Assembly: GCF_042453785.1 (NCBI RefSeq)
Contig: NC_091669.1
Coordinates: 32,815,001-32,879,000 of the forward strand
From: Malus domestica
Lineage: Eukaryota; Streptophyta; Magnoliopsida; Rosales; Rosaceae
Direction of reading: 5' to 3'
Length of the DNA: 64,000 nucleotides
Position numbers and translations under genes: made by a program. Below the pieces are notes generated by a model. That model had not been told where the DNA came from, ran no database searches, and saw nothing but the letters and a program-made list of their open reading frames with translations. This document shows positions 47,192 to 58,330 of the stretch, one piece after another (position 1 is the first letter of the stretch; each line of letters starts with the position of its first letter).

Positions 47192-47428
47192 TATTAAAAT
47201 ATCACTCAGAATAAAAAGAACTGAGACATTCATTCTTGAGAGTGAAGAACCTCTTCCCATTTCATTCACAAAACCTCTAAAACAACGGATAACATCCGAT
47301 AACATCAGAGCGAGGGGGGAAGGATAAAGCATGAAAGTTTGAACAAATTGTACACAGAAACCTGCAAGGTAAGAATCAACCAAAATAAACATGCCAAACC
47401 AATCCTTACAATAATTGATAGTTAATCA
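47192..47428. other. Intergenic, 3' side of the TMK pseudogene
   Basis: Probably the former 3' UTR of the TMK-like gene, which ends at 47429 on the minus strand. Confidence 0.4.
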
Positions 47429-47692
47429 TTATCTCTCATCTGCAGATGTGAAAGACTCAGCAAATCCATAAGGGCGTGTAGGGATGCTCGTCTGAGTGTT
47501 ATCCAAGCTGGGAAAAAGCGATGAAGAAGAGGATTCCAAATTGCTTCTACTTTCAAAAGCCTGCCACTTCTTAAGTGCTTGCGGCAACGACATTTCAAGG
47601 TCTATACCATATATATCTTCAGAACTTTGATCAGTTGGTTTCCAAAGCTCCACCGTAATCTATAAGACATTCACAGTGTGGCCCATGTCGGG

Positions 47693-48428
47693 TGTGGAGC
47701 AAAAAATATTCATTAGGCGACACGTGGACTTTTGGACAAAAGAGGACAAAAATACCCTCGAGGCATACCGGGTTTCCTACACGCGAGCAGTAGAGAATCA
47801 TTTTTTCAACCAAGTCAAAAGTGCCCAAAATAGGTATCAACTTAAAACCTAATTTATTCATATATTTCCCATTTCATTATTTAGCTAATCAATTAGCTAA
47901 ATAATATACTTATTCCTTTCATATTTCATAAAATCATAATAATTGACTAATTAAGGGATTAATTACCTAATCAATCCCTTAATTGTCAATTTGAAACATC
48001 CACTCAAACCTAAAAACACAAGAGGGCCGGCTATCCCATTGAAAAACCTAATCCATTACCTTTTTTCTACCTTTTCCCACCATTTCTTCCTTTTTTAGCC
48101 AATTATACAAAAAACCACCAAAACATTCATTTTATGTTTAATAGCCAAATAAATTGGCTAATTAAACCTAAAAACCCTAGCCACCTCCTATCCCTATAAA
48201 TATACTCCCATTCTCACCAAAAAGCTAATTCCAACACTTTGGCAAAAATCCCAAAATTCTCTAAACACTCTTTCTCTCTAAATTCTAACTTTGGCATCGG
48301 AGGTTCTTCGGCCAAAGCCCCCCCCATTCATCGTGGGCGCGTGAGGCTCTTGGCCTTAACCTAAGGTGTTAATTGTTTTGTAGGTGCAAAATCGTCCAAG
48401 ATCGAGGAGGAAGAAATTTGCATCCACA
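47693..48428 (+). repeat. 5' LTR of the gag-only element
   Basis: TGTGGAGCAAAAAAT to TTTGCATCCACA. CTATAAATATA at 48194-48204 is the likely TATA box. Confidence 0.94.
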
Positions 48429-48593
48429 AATTGGTGCTTTCATTGAGAGTTGAAATCCATACTCGTAGAAGACTCTCGCACAAAAAAGGTTTTTTCTTTA
48501 TTTTCTAGTCCATTTGAATATTTTTCATACGTTCTTATTATTAGAATTTTTTACTTGCAAAGGTTCTTTGATAAAACGTATAAGCAAAATATA

Positions 48594-50924
48594 ATGGCTA
48601 GAAATTTAGAAAATTCCACAAGTGAAAATTCTAATGTTCAAGAAATGGGATTGCGGAGATCCGTGAGGCTAAATGCGACAATAAGGGGAGCGGCATCATC
48701 ATCACGAGCTTCCACCATAGGAACCACCGTGGTGGCTACTTCGGTAGCTACCCGCGGCGAGGTCCATGGTGCCTTCACCACGGCCACCATGGGAACCACC
48801 GCGGTGGCTACTTCGGTAGCCACTCGTGGCGAGGTCCATGGAGCCTTCACCACGACCCGGAGATCCGTAAGGCAAAATGCGACAATAAGGGGAGCGGCAT
48901 CATCACCACGAGCTTCCACCATGGGAACCACCGTGGTGGCTACCTCGGTAGCCACCCACGGCGAGGTCCATGATGCCTTCACCACGGCCACCATGGGAAC
49001 CACCACGATGGCTACTTCGGTAGCCACTCGTGGCGAGGTCCATGGAGCCTTCACCACGGCCCGAGCCGTGCCATCCAAGGCTCACGGTACCAAGACCACG
49101 ATCCAAGCCGTGCCATCCAAGTTCACGTGGACCCAAGCCCAAGCCTCACATTCACATGCACCGCGCATTGAGCAGCCTGCTCCCGTGATCCAGCCTGCTC
49201 CCGTCGAGCAACCCACTCCCGTGGCCCAGCCTGCTCCTGCCAAGCAGCCTACTTCCGTGGCCCAGCCTGCTCCCGCCAAGCAACCTGCTCCTGCCAAGCA
49301 GCCTGCTTCCGTGGCCCAGCCTGCTCCCGCCAAGCAACATGCTCCTGCCAAGCAGCCTGCTCTCGTGACCCAGCCTGCTCCCAACGAGCAGCCCACTCCC
49401 GACGAGCAGCCCACTCTCAAGGCCCACACTGCTCCCGTGGCTTTCCAAGCAGCCCAAGTCGGCCCAAAACTATCTCAACCATCTGGACCTACCATCGAGC
49501 CGGGGGCATTCTCACCACATTTTTTCGCGGATTTGACATTTCCCAACTCAAATCTCGCGCCCGGAGTCTACCACCCTTCCACTGCTCAAGGAGGCGCATT
49601 CCTTCCAAGCTCTTCCAATCCAAATGGCGAACAACACTTGTCTCGACAAGTCATAGAGTTGACGAGCACCCTTGCACAACAGACAACTTTGGTGAATCAA
49701 CTTTTGCAACGCATCGGGATCCAACGTGCCCCGGATGAGGTATCCCGAAGTAGGACAAGGGCAGACGAACTTTTCCAGCAGCATCCCAGCAAGCAGCCAT
49801 TCGACCAGCCACGAGCTGAACGTTCAGGCAGTGTACATTCCCGATTGGGCCCCCGAGATAGCGTATACTCCCGTCTTAGCGCGCGGAGGAGCGTGTACTC
49901 TCGACTAGGCCCACGGATGAGCATACATTCACGGTTGGGGTCACACTCCGATAGTCAACATGAGCAACCTTCCAGACAAAGTGTTCATTCGCGGCTAAGC
50001 CCACAAGGAGCATCATCCACCTCACATCAGAGTAGGCAGCACGACGGACGGAGAGAAGCAGTCACTCAATCCAGCTCAAGTTCAACCAGCAGCCTGCGAA
50101 GAACTTGCTCGCCTGCTAGGAATGCACCATATGCACTGCATCTGTGGCATAGACGAGCCAAACACATGGAAGAGCAGCCTAGACCAGCAAGTCATGGCTG
50201 GGGGCAGCCGAGAGCTGCACTACCCCAACAAAGGCAAATTCAGGAAGAAGTAGAGAGACTCTTGACCAAGCGATTGCATGATTTCCAACGCAACGAGGTC
50301 ACCAACGAGGCACTACGACGGAACATGACCAACATAAGCAGGTCACCCTTCACGGACGAGATCGAGCAGGCAGAGCCTCCACGAGAGTTCAGCATGCCAC
50401 ATTTCACATCTTTCAAAGGGGATAAAGACCCGGAGAGACACTTAAAGCGCTACCGAAGCACAATGATCCTTTATCGAAACAACGATGAGCTCATGTGCAA
50501 GATATTCGCCACCACTCTACAAGGCGAGGCGCAAGATTGGTTCTACACCCTGCCGCCACAATCCATCCGGGATTTCTACGAACTTTCTTTGGTTTTCACC
50601 AAAGAATATTCATCCTATCGCTCAATCAAAAAGAAGTCTGATCATTTGTTCAACGTCAAGAAGAACCCAAAGGAGTCGCTTCGCGACTATGTGAGGATGT
50701 TCAAAGTAGAGAAGGCAAAAATAGTCGGATGCAACGACTCGATAGCTAGAGCAGCCTTCCAAAAAGGACTTCCAGCAGACCACCCGCTATTCAGAAAATT
50801 GATCATGAAAGAAGATCTAACTCTGGCAGACTCTTTTGCTTTGGCAGAGAAGTATGCACTTTGGGATGAGGCTCGCCAATGCACATTCAAGGACTTGAAG
50901 AAGTACCCGACATCACCTCCCTAG
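48594..50924 (+). CDS. Retrotransposon Gag protein
   Basis: A 776-residue frame from ATG 48594 (MARNLENSTSE); the frame is open for 48 codons further upstream, but this ATG precedes the first gag-like sequence. The N-terminus has two copies of a block of about 68 residues (RRSVRLNATIRGAASS, then ATSVATRGEVHGAFTT twice per block), then a Pro/Ala-rich QPAPAKQP repeat, then five copies of a SVHSRLGPR-like nonapeptide. The C-terminal third is a retrotransposon gag domain (FSMPHFTSFKGDKDPERHLK, then GEAQDWFYTLPPQSI, then ESLRDYVRMF). Gag forms the virus-like particle that packages element RNA. It ends KKYPTSPP with no protease or zinc knuckle in frame. The uninterrupted frame over repeat-rich sequence, in an element that cannot make its own enzymes, suggests it was recently active or still can be. 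Confidence 0.88.
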   Translation: MARNLENSTSENSNVQEMGLRRSVRLNATIRGAASSSRASTIGTTVVATSVATRGEVHGAFTTATMGTTAVATSVATRGEVHGAFTTTRRSVRQNATIRGAASSPRASTMGTTVVATSVATHGEVHDAFTTATMGTTTMATSVATRGEVHGAFTTARAVPSKAHGTKTTIQAVPSKFTWTQAQASHSHAPRIEQPAPVIQPAPVEQPTPVAQPAPAKQPTSVAQPAPAKQPAPAKQPASVAQPAPAKQHAPAKQPALVTQPAPNEQPTPDEQPTLKAHTAPVAFQAAQVGPKLSQPSGPTIEPGAFSPHFFADLTFPNSNLAPGVYHPSTAQGGAFLPSSSNPNGEQHLSRQVIELTSTLAQQTTLVNQLLQRIGIQRAPDEVSRSRTRADELFQQHPSKQPFDQPRAERSGSVHSRLGPRDSVYSRLSARRSVYSRLGPRMSIHSRLGSHSDSQHEQPSRQSVHSRLSPQGASSTSHQSRQHDGRREAVTQSSSSSTSSLRRTCSPARNAPYALHLWHRRAKHMEEQPRPASHGWGQPRAALPQQRQIQEEVERLLTKRLHDFQRNEVTNEALRRNMTNISRSPFTDEIEQAEPPREFSMPHFTSFKGDKDPERHLKRYRSTMILYRNNDELMCKIFATTLQGEAQDWFYTLPPQSIRDFYELSLVFTKEYSSYRSIKKKSDHLFNVKKNPKESLRDYVRMFKVEKAKIVGCNDSIARAAFQKGLPADHPLFRKLIMKEDLTLADSFALAEKYALWDEARQCTFKDLKKYPTSPP
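48654..49060 (+). repeat. In-frame tandem duplication in gag (about 203 bp x 2)
   Basis: The block starting near GGAGATCCGTGAGG (48655) recurs from GGAGATCCGTAAGG (48858). Each block itself contains two ATSVAT...GEVH subunits. The lengths keep frame. Confidence 0.85.
49170..49435 (+). repeat. CAGCCTGCTCCCG-type coding minisatellite in gag
   Basis: About 15 near-repeats of a 15-18-base unit encode (Q/K)QPAP(A/V). The unit is rich in Pro, Ala and Gln and probably disordered. Confidence 0.85.
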
Positions 50925-51540
50925 AAGTAGCGGAGGACTTATTCACATGTTTGACGTTATCTAAAGTAGCAATAAGCTCTACCATCATGCGAGAAGAGAT
51001 GGGGGCCCGACTACCTGTATTCCACAGTTACCTATATTCTACAGTTCAAAAGCTCTCATCGATGTTATTAAAAATTCAAAAGTTAACTTTGGCGATAGTT
51101 GTTGCAACCTAGAAACACAAATTTTACTTTCAAACGCATGCAATCATCTTAATGACGTACTATTCTGCCCAATCCAGACGCGCGACGATAAAGGCGTAGA
51201 CCCTGGCGGATGTAAAGTTTTCTAACGAACGTAACACTGGAAAGACACACTTGAAAGCAAGTTTTGTCCTCGTCACCCTGAAAGATTCTACATAGGAGCA
51301 ACATGTAACGGCAGTTGAGTACCATTTCTTGCTGCGCATCACACGGCCCTAGCCGACCCTTGCTCAATGATTCAACTCTAGAGTGGCCCAATACCGGCAG
51401 TTGAGCATCTCCTGTTGCGTATGACATGGCCCCATCTCCACAGCTCCCTACTGCGCCTTCACGCCGAGCCTAGGTGACGCAACAGAGCGGCCCAACGATG
51501 CCTCAGAAGTAGCCTAGCACACTCTAGCTGCGCCTACTCC
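50925..51540 (+). other. Non-coding spacer between gag and the pol remnants
   Basis: No continuation of gag-pol is visible here; protease and reverse transcriptase should occupy this position in a complete element. Confidence 0.5.
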
Positions 51541-51760
51541 ACCCGATGGAGACTTCTGGCATTTGCATGTCGACGGCGCAGAAAAGCCTTCATCACTGCC
51601 GGCAGAGAAGGCTCCAAAAAGATGGATCCCATCTGGGAAGGTCCGTACAAGATCAGCAGAGTAGGGGGCAAGAGTAATTACACCCTCACCACCATGAAGC
51701 GGCAAAAAGATTGAAAAAAAAATGGATGGCCTACAATCTGAAGAAGTACCATGTGTGACC
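51541..51760 (+). pseudogene. Fused remnants of pol: RNase H start and integrase end
   Basis: DGDFWHLHVDGAEKP (about 51548-51592) resembles the opening strand of a gypsy RNase H. Only about 40 bases later IWEGPYKISRVGGKSNYTL, then (after a frame change and stop) WMAYNLKKYHV matches the C-terminus of a gypsy integrase. Roughly 1 kb or more of RNase H plus integrase core is gone between them, and reverse transcriptase and protease are gone before them. Confidence 0.7.
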
Positions 51761-54424
51761 TCCCGCTACATCAAAACCCGAAGACTCAATAAGCTCGACG
51801 GGCACCACCTCACAAGCTGAGGACTATCCAGTTGTTATGCAGTTCCTACCTTACAGCTAAAGTTCTCGTTCGTTTCACTCGTTTTTCAATGAGGAATTTA
51901 GAAGTAATCACAACTTGGCTTGGCTGCATGCTTACAACAACTAATCACTCTTGCACTTTAAAAGAAGACTGCACCCTTCTTAGGGACTTATCGCAGGAAT
52001 TGCGCCCCCCGAGGGACCAACCATGCTCTCCAGTGCGAGAGGGTAAACCAATTCTCCGACACCCATATGGGTCAGCTCTCCAAGACGGGAGGATAAACTT
52101 TACACTCCGAATATCCAGACGTGGATGAGCCTGGCTGCCCTAGTATAACTAGATGCACGATGGCTTGCGCCGGGATTCCTAGAAGTAGCCGCAATGGTCT
52201 TTTTCAAGGTTTAGCTAACTGAAGGATTTTGGGTCTCTTGGCCTAATCCGTGGGGAACCGGGCCCTAGAGACGGAGAGGGCACATTACGCAGTACATCCG
52301 ATGGACGGCTGCCCTGGAATCCTAAAGCTGCTACCGAGTGCACTAAGGTAGCCTACGGATTCCGGAAGACTGCCTACGGCTTGCCCTTCGAGCAGTGAAG
52401 CCGCACTAGACTTATACAACCGCACATTCTTGTGAAAGGTTAGACAAGCTAGCGAGCATATACGAAGTTTTATCCACTGCCGACATGCTACGTAGTCGAT
52501 AAGCTTCACCTCTGCCAAGCGCGGAACAACCTACACCAAGTCCTAAAGTGTTGTGATACTTGCTACGCAACCTACGGAATTGAAGAAAGTCAAAGTTAAC
52601 AACCTAGTGGTTATGCGGACTTGTCTGCTTCTGTAAGTAAGGCATCCGGCTGCCAACCATATGGCTAACAACTTTGCAAAGTTCTACACCAACACCTACG
52701 GCTGCATAGGCTATGCGAGTTTGTCTGCTTATAAAAAAGTAGCATGCCTGCCACTGGTCTATCAAGTCTAAAGGTTAGGGCATGAACAAAAGAAGTGAAG
52801 ATGAAGAAAAACGAAGGAAAACATGTTTATAAACAACTAGCAAAGGTTGAAGGAGTTCAAGCAAAACAAAATCTACAAGGAAAAACAAAGAAAATCCTAA
52901 AGGCTACCTAAAATACTACACTACAGCAGCTTGGACATTCCACGACTACTCGGTCGCCACACCTTCAACAGCCGTAACGCTCTTAGCAGCGGCATCATCC
53001 GGCGCTTCACCCCCGGCTGCCCCAGTCTGGGCACTAACTTCTCCAACTACTTCACCAATGGAAGCCTTAAAAGTAAAAGCAAGCAAGTCTTCCGGAGAAA
53101 TAGAGAAGCTCATCCACTCTCTTCTTAGCATAAGTAGCGAAACGAAGCTTAGAAATTGCAAGCTTAAGATCTTGAATCTGAGGCGAATCAATCTCAGCAG
53201 CAAAGGGAGCAGGCTTTGGCGCCACTTTAGCAGCAGAGTCCACCTTACCACTCTTCATAATAGCAAGTCTCTACAAAGGTGAACCAGACTTGGCTCCCAA
53301 AGAACGTCCTAGTACAGACTTCAGCACTGGGGGCATGATAAAACCTTTACGCTGAGTAATCTTATCCACAATTGTACTAGCCATTCTCAACATGGAAGAC
53401 GCCACATGCTCAGATCTAGCAGCCTTACATTTCTTCCCATTGGAAAATCATGTCAATCACATACCTCTCGGTAGCAAGCGGACCCTCATGAGCAGCAGAA
53501 GAAGTCTTCAGTATTTTCTTAACTGCATCTCATGAGCAGGCGGGGAAGATCTCTTCTTTCCATCTTCATTCATAGTAAGCTCCACGACAGCGATCAGACG
53601 AGCCAATGCATCCGCCTTGATCCTCTTTACCTCCTCTTTCTGGAGCAGCCCACCTTTCTTTCGGCAAAGAGGACTAAGCAGCCAACGACATTCATGGTAC
53701 TCAGCAGGGGAGCTCAACCCAGCATTCCAACAGGCATGAGGCCTGCATGCCCAACATTCCAGCAGCCCATGAGACCCGCAATCTCCTTATTTCTCTCAAT
53801 CACCAGCCTAGCCCGAGTCAGGTCCAAGAGCCCAAATGACATGAGCCATGCGGCTCGCCTAGCACTGCGCCCCAGCGCCACAATCCGCGACCCTAGTTGC
53901 ACAAGCTGCCTTTTGGCTCAAGCCAAGCCAAGCTGCCCAAGCAGTGGTCCCTGCCACAACATCTCCTCGGCCCATGCTGAGCCAACTCCTGGCCCCTGCC
54001 AGCCGATGTGCCGCACCACCCCGATGGCTGCCCCACAATAGCACTATCCAAGAATAAGGCAAGAAAAATTAAATTTTTCTTACATCGGTGCGGCACGAAG
54101 AAGACGAAGAAAGCAACGAAAGACGGTCCTTTGCACGGGCAAGATGTAGAAGATTGCTAGAGGAGGGGGAACAAATATCCTCTAAGCTATCTCTCTCTTG
54201 TAGGGTAGAATAAATCGCTCTCCAAAGTTGATTTAATAACCCACTTAAGGTGGACTTAAATAGGCTTTGAGAGAAATTTATTTCCCTTTCCTAGAAGGAT
54301 CTAATTTCCTATTAAAGAGAGAATCAACATCAAAATAGGAAGCAGTCTTAAGTTTCCTAAAGCAAGAAGATCTCTACACCTGCTGCCCTTTTTTTGCGAG
54401 CAGCCCAACAGGTGTGGGGGCATT
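51761..54424. other. 3' region of the gag-only element, with antisense open stretches
   Basis: No sense-strand protein is recognised. On the minus strand several Ala/Glu/Lys-rich open stretches succeed each other (53714-53902, 53508-53717, 52946-53251), such as KRIKADALARLIAVVELT and AGGEAPDDAAAKSVTAVEGV, in different frames. They might be remnants of one antisense frame. Confidence 0.35.
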
Positions 54425-55158
54425 TGTGGAGCCAAAAATATTCACTAGGCGACACGTGGACTTTTGGACAAAAGAGGACAAAAATACCCTCGAGGCATAC
54501 CGGGTTTCCTATACGCGAGCAGTAGAGAATCATTTTTCAACCAAGTCAAAAGTGCCCAAAATAGGTATCAACTTAAAACCTAATTTATTCATATATTTCC
54601 CATTTCATTATTTAGCTAATCAATTAGCTAAATAATATACTTATTCCTTTCATATTTCATAAAATCATAATAATTGACTAATTAAGGGATTAATTACCTA
54701 ATCAATCCCTTAATTGTCAATTTGAAACATCCACTCAAACCTAAAAACACAAGAGGGCCGGCTATCCCATTGAAAAACCTAATCCATTACCTTTTTTCTA
54801 CCTTTTCCCACCATTTCTTCCTTTTTTAGCCAATTATACAAAAAACCACCAAAACATTCATTTTATGTTTAATAGCCAAATAAATTGGCTAATTAAACCT
54901 AAAAACCCTAGCCACCTCCTATCCCTATAAATATACTCCCATTCTCACCAAAAAGCTAATTCCAACACTTTGGCAAAAATCCCAAAATTCTCTAAACACT
55001 CTTTCTCTCTAAATTCTAACTTTGGCATCGGAGGTTCTTCGGCCAAAGCCCCCCCATTCATCGTGGGCGCGTGAGGCTCTTGGCCTTAACCTAAGGTGTT
55101 AATTGTTTTGTAGGTGCAAAATCGTCCAAGATCGAGGAGGAAGAAATTTGCATCCACA
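54425..55158 (+). repeat. 3' LTR of the gag-only element
   Basis: Nearly identical to 47693-48428; the substitutions are within the first 110 bases. Confidence 0.94.
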
Positions 55159-58100
55159 TCGGGCTTTTGATACGGCTCTCTTGCACAGCAATGACCTGCT
55201 AACTCAGCAACAGTACTCACATTGGCAAGTGTTTCCTCGTTGAGAGCAAGTGTTTCCTCGTTGAGATCAATTGTGGGATCAATCACCTTACGGAATGAGT
55301 CCTTGTTAATGAACATTTTCTGGAACCAAGTTACTAAATGCATGCTCTCCTCAGGCTAGCTGTCGTCAAGTGCCTTTTTCCCGGTGATTAGCTCCATCAA
55401 AATCACTCCAAAACTGAACACATCTACTTTAGTTGTCACGCGGCCAGTAACTGCAAGTATCACAAATGTTTTGTTTACGATCAGTATCAATACCGACTAC
55501 CAACCATTAACCAAAATCTACTATATTTACTTTTAAATGAAAAGTAAAACGAACTATTGAAAAGAAAAACATCTACGACATTATAAATTGCAGAACCACC
55601 AGAAGAAAGGCAATAATTAGCTTTGTTGTAAAGCTAGGTAAGTGGGATCAGCTGACCTAAAAACGAAAGAACAGAAAAACAAAAATACTAAAGTGGGGCT
55701 CAAAGAATCGACTGCTTTAAGGTCCAAAATGCCAAAAATAGTTGGGAACAACTAATATAATGGAGATTTCCAATGAGAACAATCCAATAAGCAAAATATT
55801 CTACCATTCTGTTATTACAAACAGCAACGAAAATGGCTTAATAATATTCGGGTTACTCGAGTGATTTCAAAAACCCTTGAGCAATGATGTCCGAAATAGG
55901 CAAAATACACAGCTGGCAGAGAAGAGAAGATGCGCTAAGACGATTATTGAACATGCAATTTGGTGAAATTTAGAGAATACTCATTCTGGTGCCTTTCTTT
56001 TTCTTGTAACCACCCCACAAACTCCCAAGAAAATCATGACTTTCACATTTCTAATTTGCTTTCTTAAGAATGGCAGTCATGAGAGTGTCCAACCTTGATC
56101 ATAATGGAATACAACGATGGATACATTTGTAACACAGCGGAAAATTGACTCGTTGAGATCTCTCCTCTATTAAAGATTGATTTAACATAATCCAAGTGCA
56201 GTGTGGATTACAAAGGTTCATTTATTTTTTGTTGAACACAAGACACCCAACTAGAAATTAAGCTTTCTTGTTTGAATTTGTTAATCTAACCAAGAGATAA
56301 AATATGAATTATAAACATTTGTTGATACATTTCTAGATCCGCTCATAGTCCATATTTCTGAATCATTCATAAAATTTTGATAAGTTGTAATGAAAAGCAT
56401 ATGTAAAGCAGAGATATGAAAATTAAAAAAAGGTTATTGAGTTTTCAACTAAAATTTAAGAGCCAGAGCTATCCTTTTCCTTAAACTGGTTTTCCTGAAT
56501 ATTTACAAACATCTCAGGAAATGGAGGTAAGGAACTAAGGTTGCATTCTGGTGATGCCATATTATGGAAGTTGTTTCTATTTTGCTTGCAGTATTGGGTG
56601 GGTACTTAAACAGACCTAATATCACTCTCATGTTCTATTCTATATTTTTATTGAAAGTTTGCCTGGTTTTAGAAGAATCTTATAGCAAAAATTAAGCATA
56701 AGTAAATAGAAACAAGAATTACCTGCGTATTCTGGTGCCAGGTATCCAAAAGTCCCTGCAATCCTTGTTTCAATTGAACCTTTACCCTCTGGAGCAAGCT
56801 GCATAAGACCAAAATCTGCAACCTTAGCTCGCATATCATCTCTAAGAAGAATATTTAAAGGCTTTAAGCCCCTATGTATAAAACTATGATAGGTCAAACC
56901 ATGGAGATACTCAACACCCCTTGCTACATCTAAGGCAATTGGCAGCCGTCTCGTCCATTCCAGTGGTTTCTGTCATTCTTCCAGCCAGTTGAAGAGGTAA
57001 CGGCTGAGCATCCCTTGAGGCATATACTCATATACAAGAAGCCGTTCATTTCCATCCAAACAATACCCCAGAAAAGCTACGAGATGCCTGTGACGAACCT
57101 TTGTCAAAACAGAAATCTCAGACTTAAATTCGAAAAGCCCCTTTCCTACTATTTCCCCAGCCTCAATTCTCTTAACAGCATCTTTGTTCCATCGTGCAGT
57201 TCCCCTTTATACACTGTCCCAAAACCTCCTTGCCCCAATATATTTTCCTGACTGAAATTGTTTGTCACGTTCCGGAGCACTTGAATAGAAATCACCATGT
57301 TTCCTGCCTCAACCATTTGGATTTCATTGGGCTCACTGTTGGGAAGAGTATGAGCTTCACTCAGTGCATCAACACTAACACTAAAGCCTGCAACAGTGAT
57401 CTTCATGCTCTCATTATCCAATCCAAAGTGGCGGGGATGAACTACCATTTCATTCGGGCTCTAAACTCTACTCAACTGCTTTTGTTTTGTTTTATATACA
57501 CAGATAAGCAACAATACAATTAATAAAATCACAAAAACACCCCCGATTACAGAGAACACAATGACTCCTATTAGAGTAGAAGATTTCTTTCCATGAGGTC
57601 TAGAACTGTTTCCAGAACCTATACTTGTAGAAGGGTTGGTGGAATTTTGAGACGGTCCGGCTGAAGTACTCTTTTCCTTCCCTATATCAAGGTTACCAAA
57701 CATTACAAGCACCTTATCCTTAAAGGTTGGGGTTTTCCCATAGAGGTAATTGTTTAACACATCAAATACCGTGAGTGCAGGCAGCGTGGCAAGCTCCGCT
57801 GGAATCGTTCCAGTTAAATTGTTATCAGCAAGAACTACTCTTTGCAGGGACCTTAATGACACGATTTCAGGAGAAATTGTTCCAGTAAGACCCATTTTCT
57901 GAAAATTGAGGACCGTAATGTTCCCATTATTACAAGTAACCCCAATCCAATATGCACAGGGATCATTTCCCTTCCAATTCTCTACAAACCTTTAGGGGTA
58001 ACCCACTGAACTTACAATTGAAAGCAACATATTCACTCGATGGTCACATTCACCAGGACTCAGTAAGCAAAAGTTATTAGAACCCTTAACCAAATCTACC

Positions 58101-58330
58101 CCAACCCCCGGAACAAAAGCTGGCATTGGTCCTTGAAGCAAATTGTTTGTCAAATTCACAGCCTCTAGTGACTTAAGGCTCACCAATGACACTGGAACAG
58201 AACCAGTAAACAAATTATCTCTCAAACTCAAGCTCCGCAAGTCTGTCAAACCCAAAAAGTCCGGTAATGGACCTGAAAACGTGTTCAAATGCAGCCAAAC
58301 CTCTTTCAACAGAGTCATGTTCTATAACAT

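Larger units (their letters stand above)
47693..55158 (+). mobile_element. Very young gag-only LTR retrotransposon (Ty3/gypsy derived) inside the TMK exon
   Basis: LTRs 47693-48428 (736 bp) and 54425-55158 (734 bp) differ by three substitutions and two single-base indels by eye. TCGGG flanks both ends (47688-47692 and 55159-55163). The primer-binding region AATTGGTGCTTTCATTGAGA follows the 5' LTR, and a G-rich GGTGTGGGGGCA lies before the 3' LTR. The interior has one long open gag frame and only scraps of pol, making it comparable with 'TR-GAG' type non-autonomous elements. Confidence 0.94.
47429..58324 (-). pseudogene. TMK-type LRR receptor-like kinase pseudogene
   Basis: TMKs are plasma-membrane receptor kinases in auxin and growth signalling. 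Exon 1 (56723-58324) retains the last LRRs ([20 protein letters not shown]), the NWKGNDPCAYWIGVTCNN motif, a second LRR block, a transmembrane helix (STLIGVIVFSVIGGVFVILL) and the kinase N-lobe ([11 protein letters not shown]). Exon 2 carries the C-lobe from 55450 to 55159, is split by a retrotransposon between KPD and MGH, and resumes 47692-47429 to [11 protein letters not shown]. The single intron position matches the TMK family. Lesions: TAA 57992-57994; TAG 57461-57463; frameshift near 57180 at the N-lobe lysine strand (AVKR); TGA 56973-56975; TAG 55356-55358; TAG 47660-47662. The catalytic HRD reads HRG (HRGLKPLN), while DFG is kept. A 9-residue stretch ([12 protein letters not shown]) is duplicated near 55245. 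The N-terminal LRRs and signal peptide are missing, cut at the edge of the element at 58331. Confidence 0.9.

Noticed and set aside
48638-49457. Long minus-strand frames opposite gag
   Set aside because: They are mirror images of the in-frame repeats of gag on the other strand.
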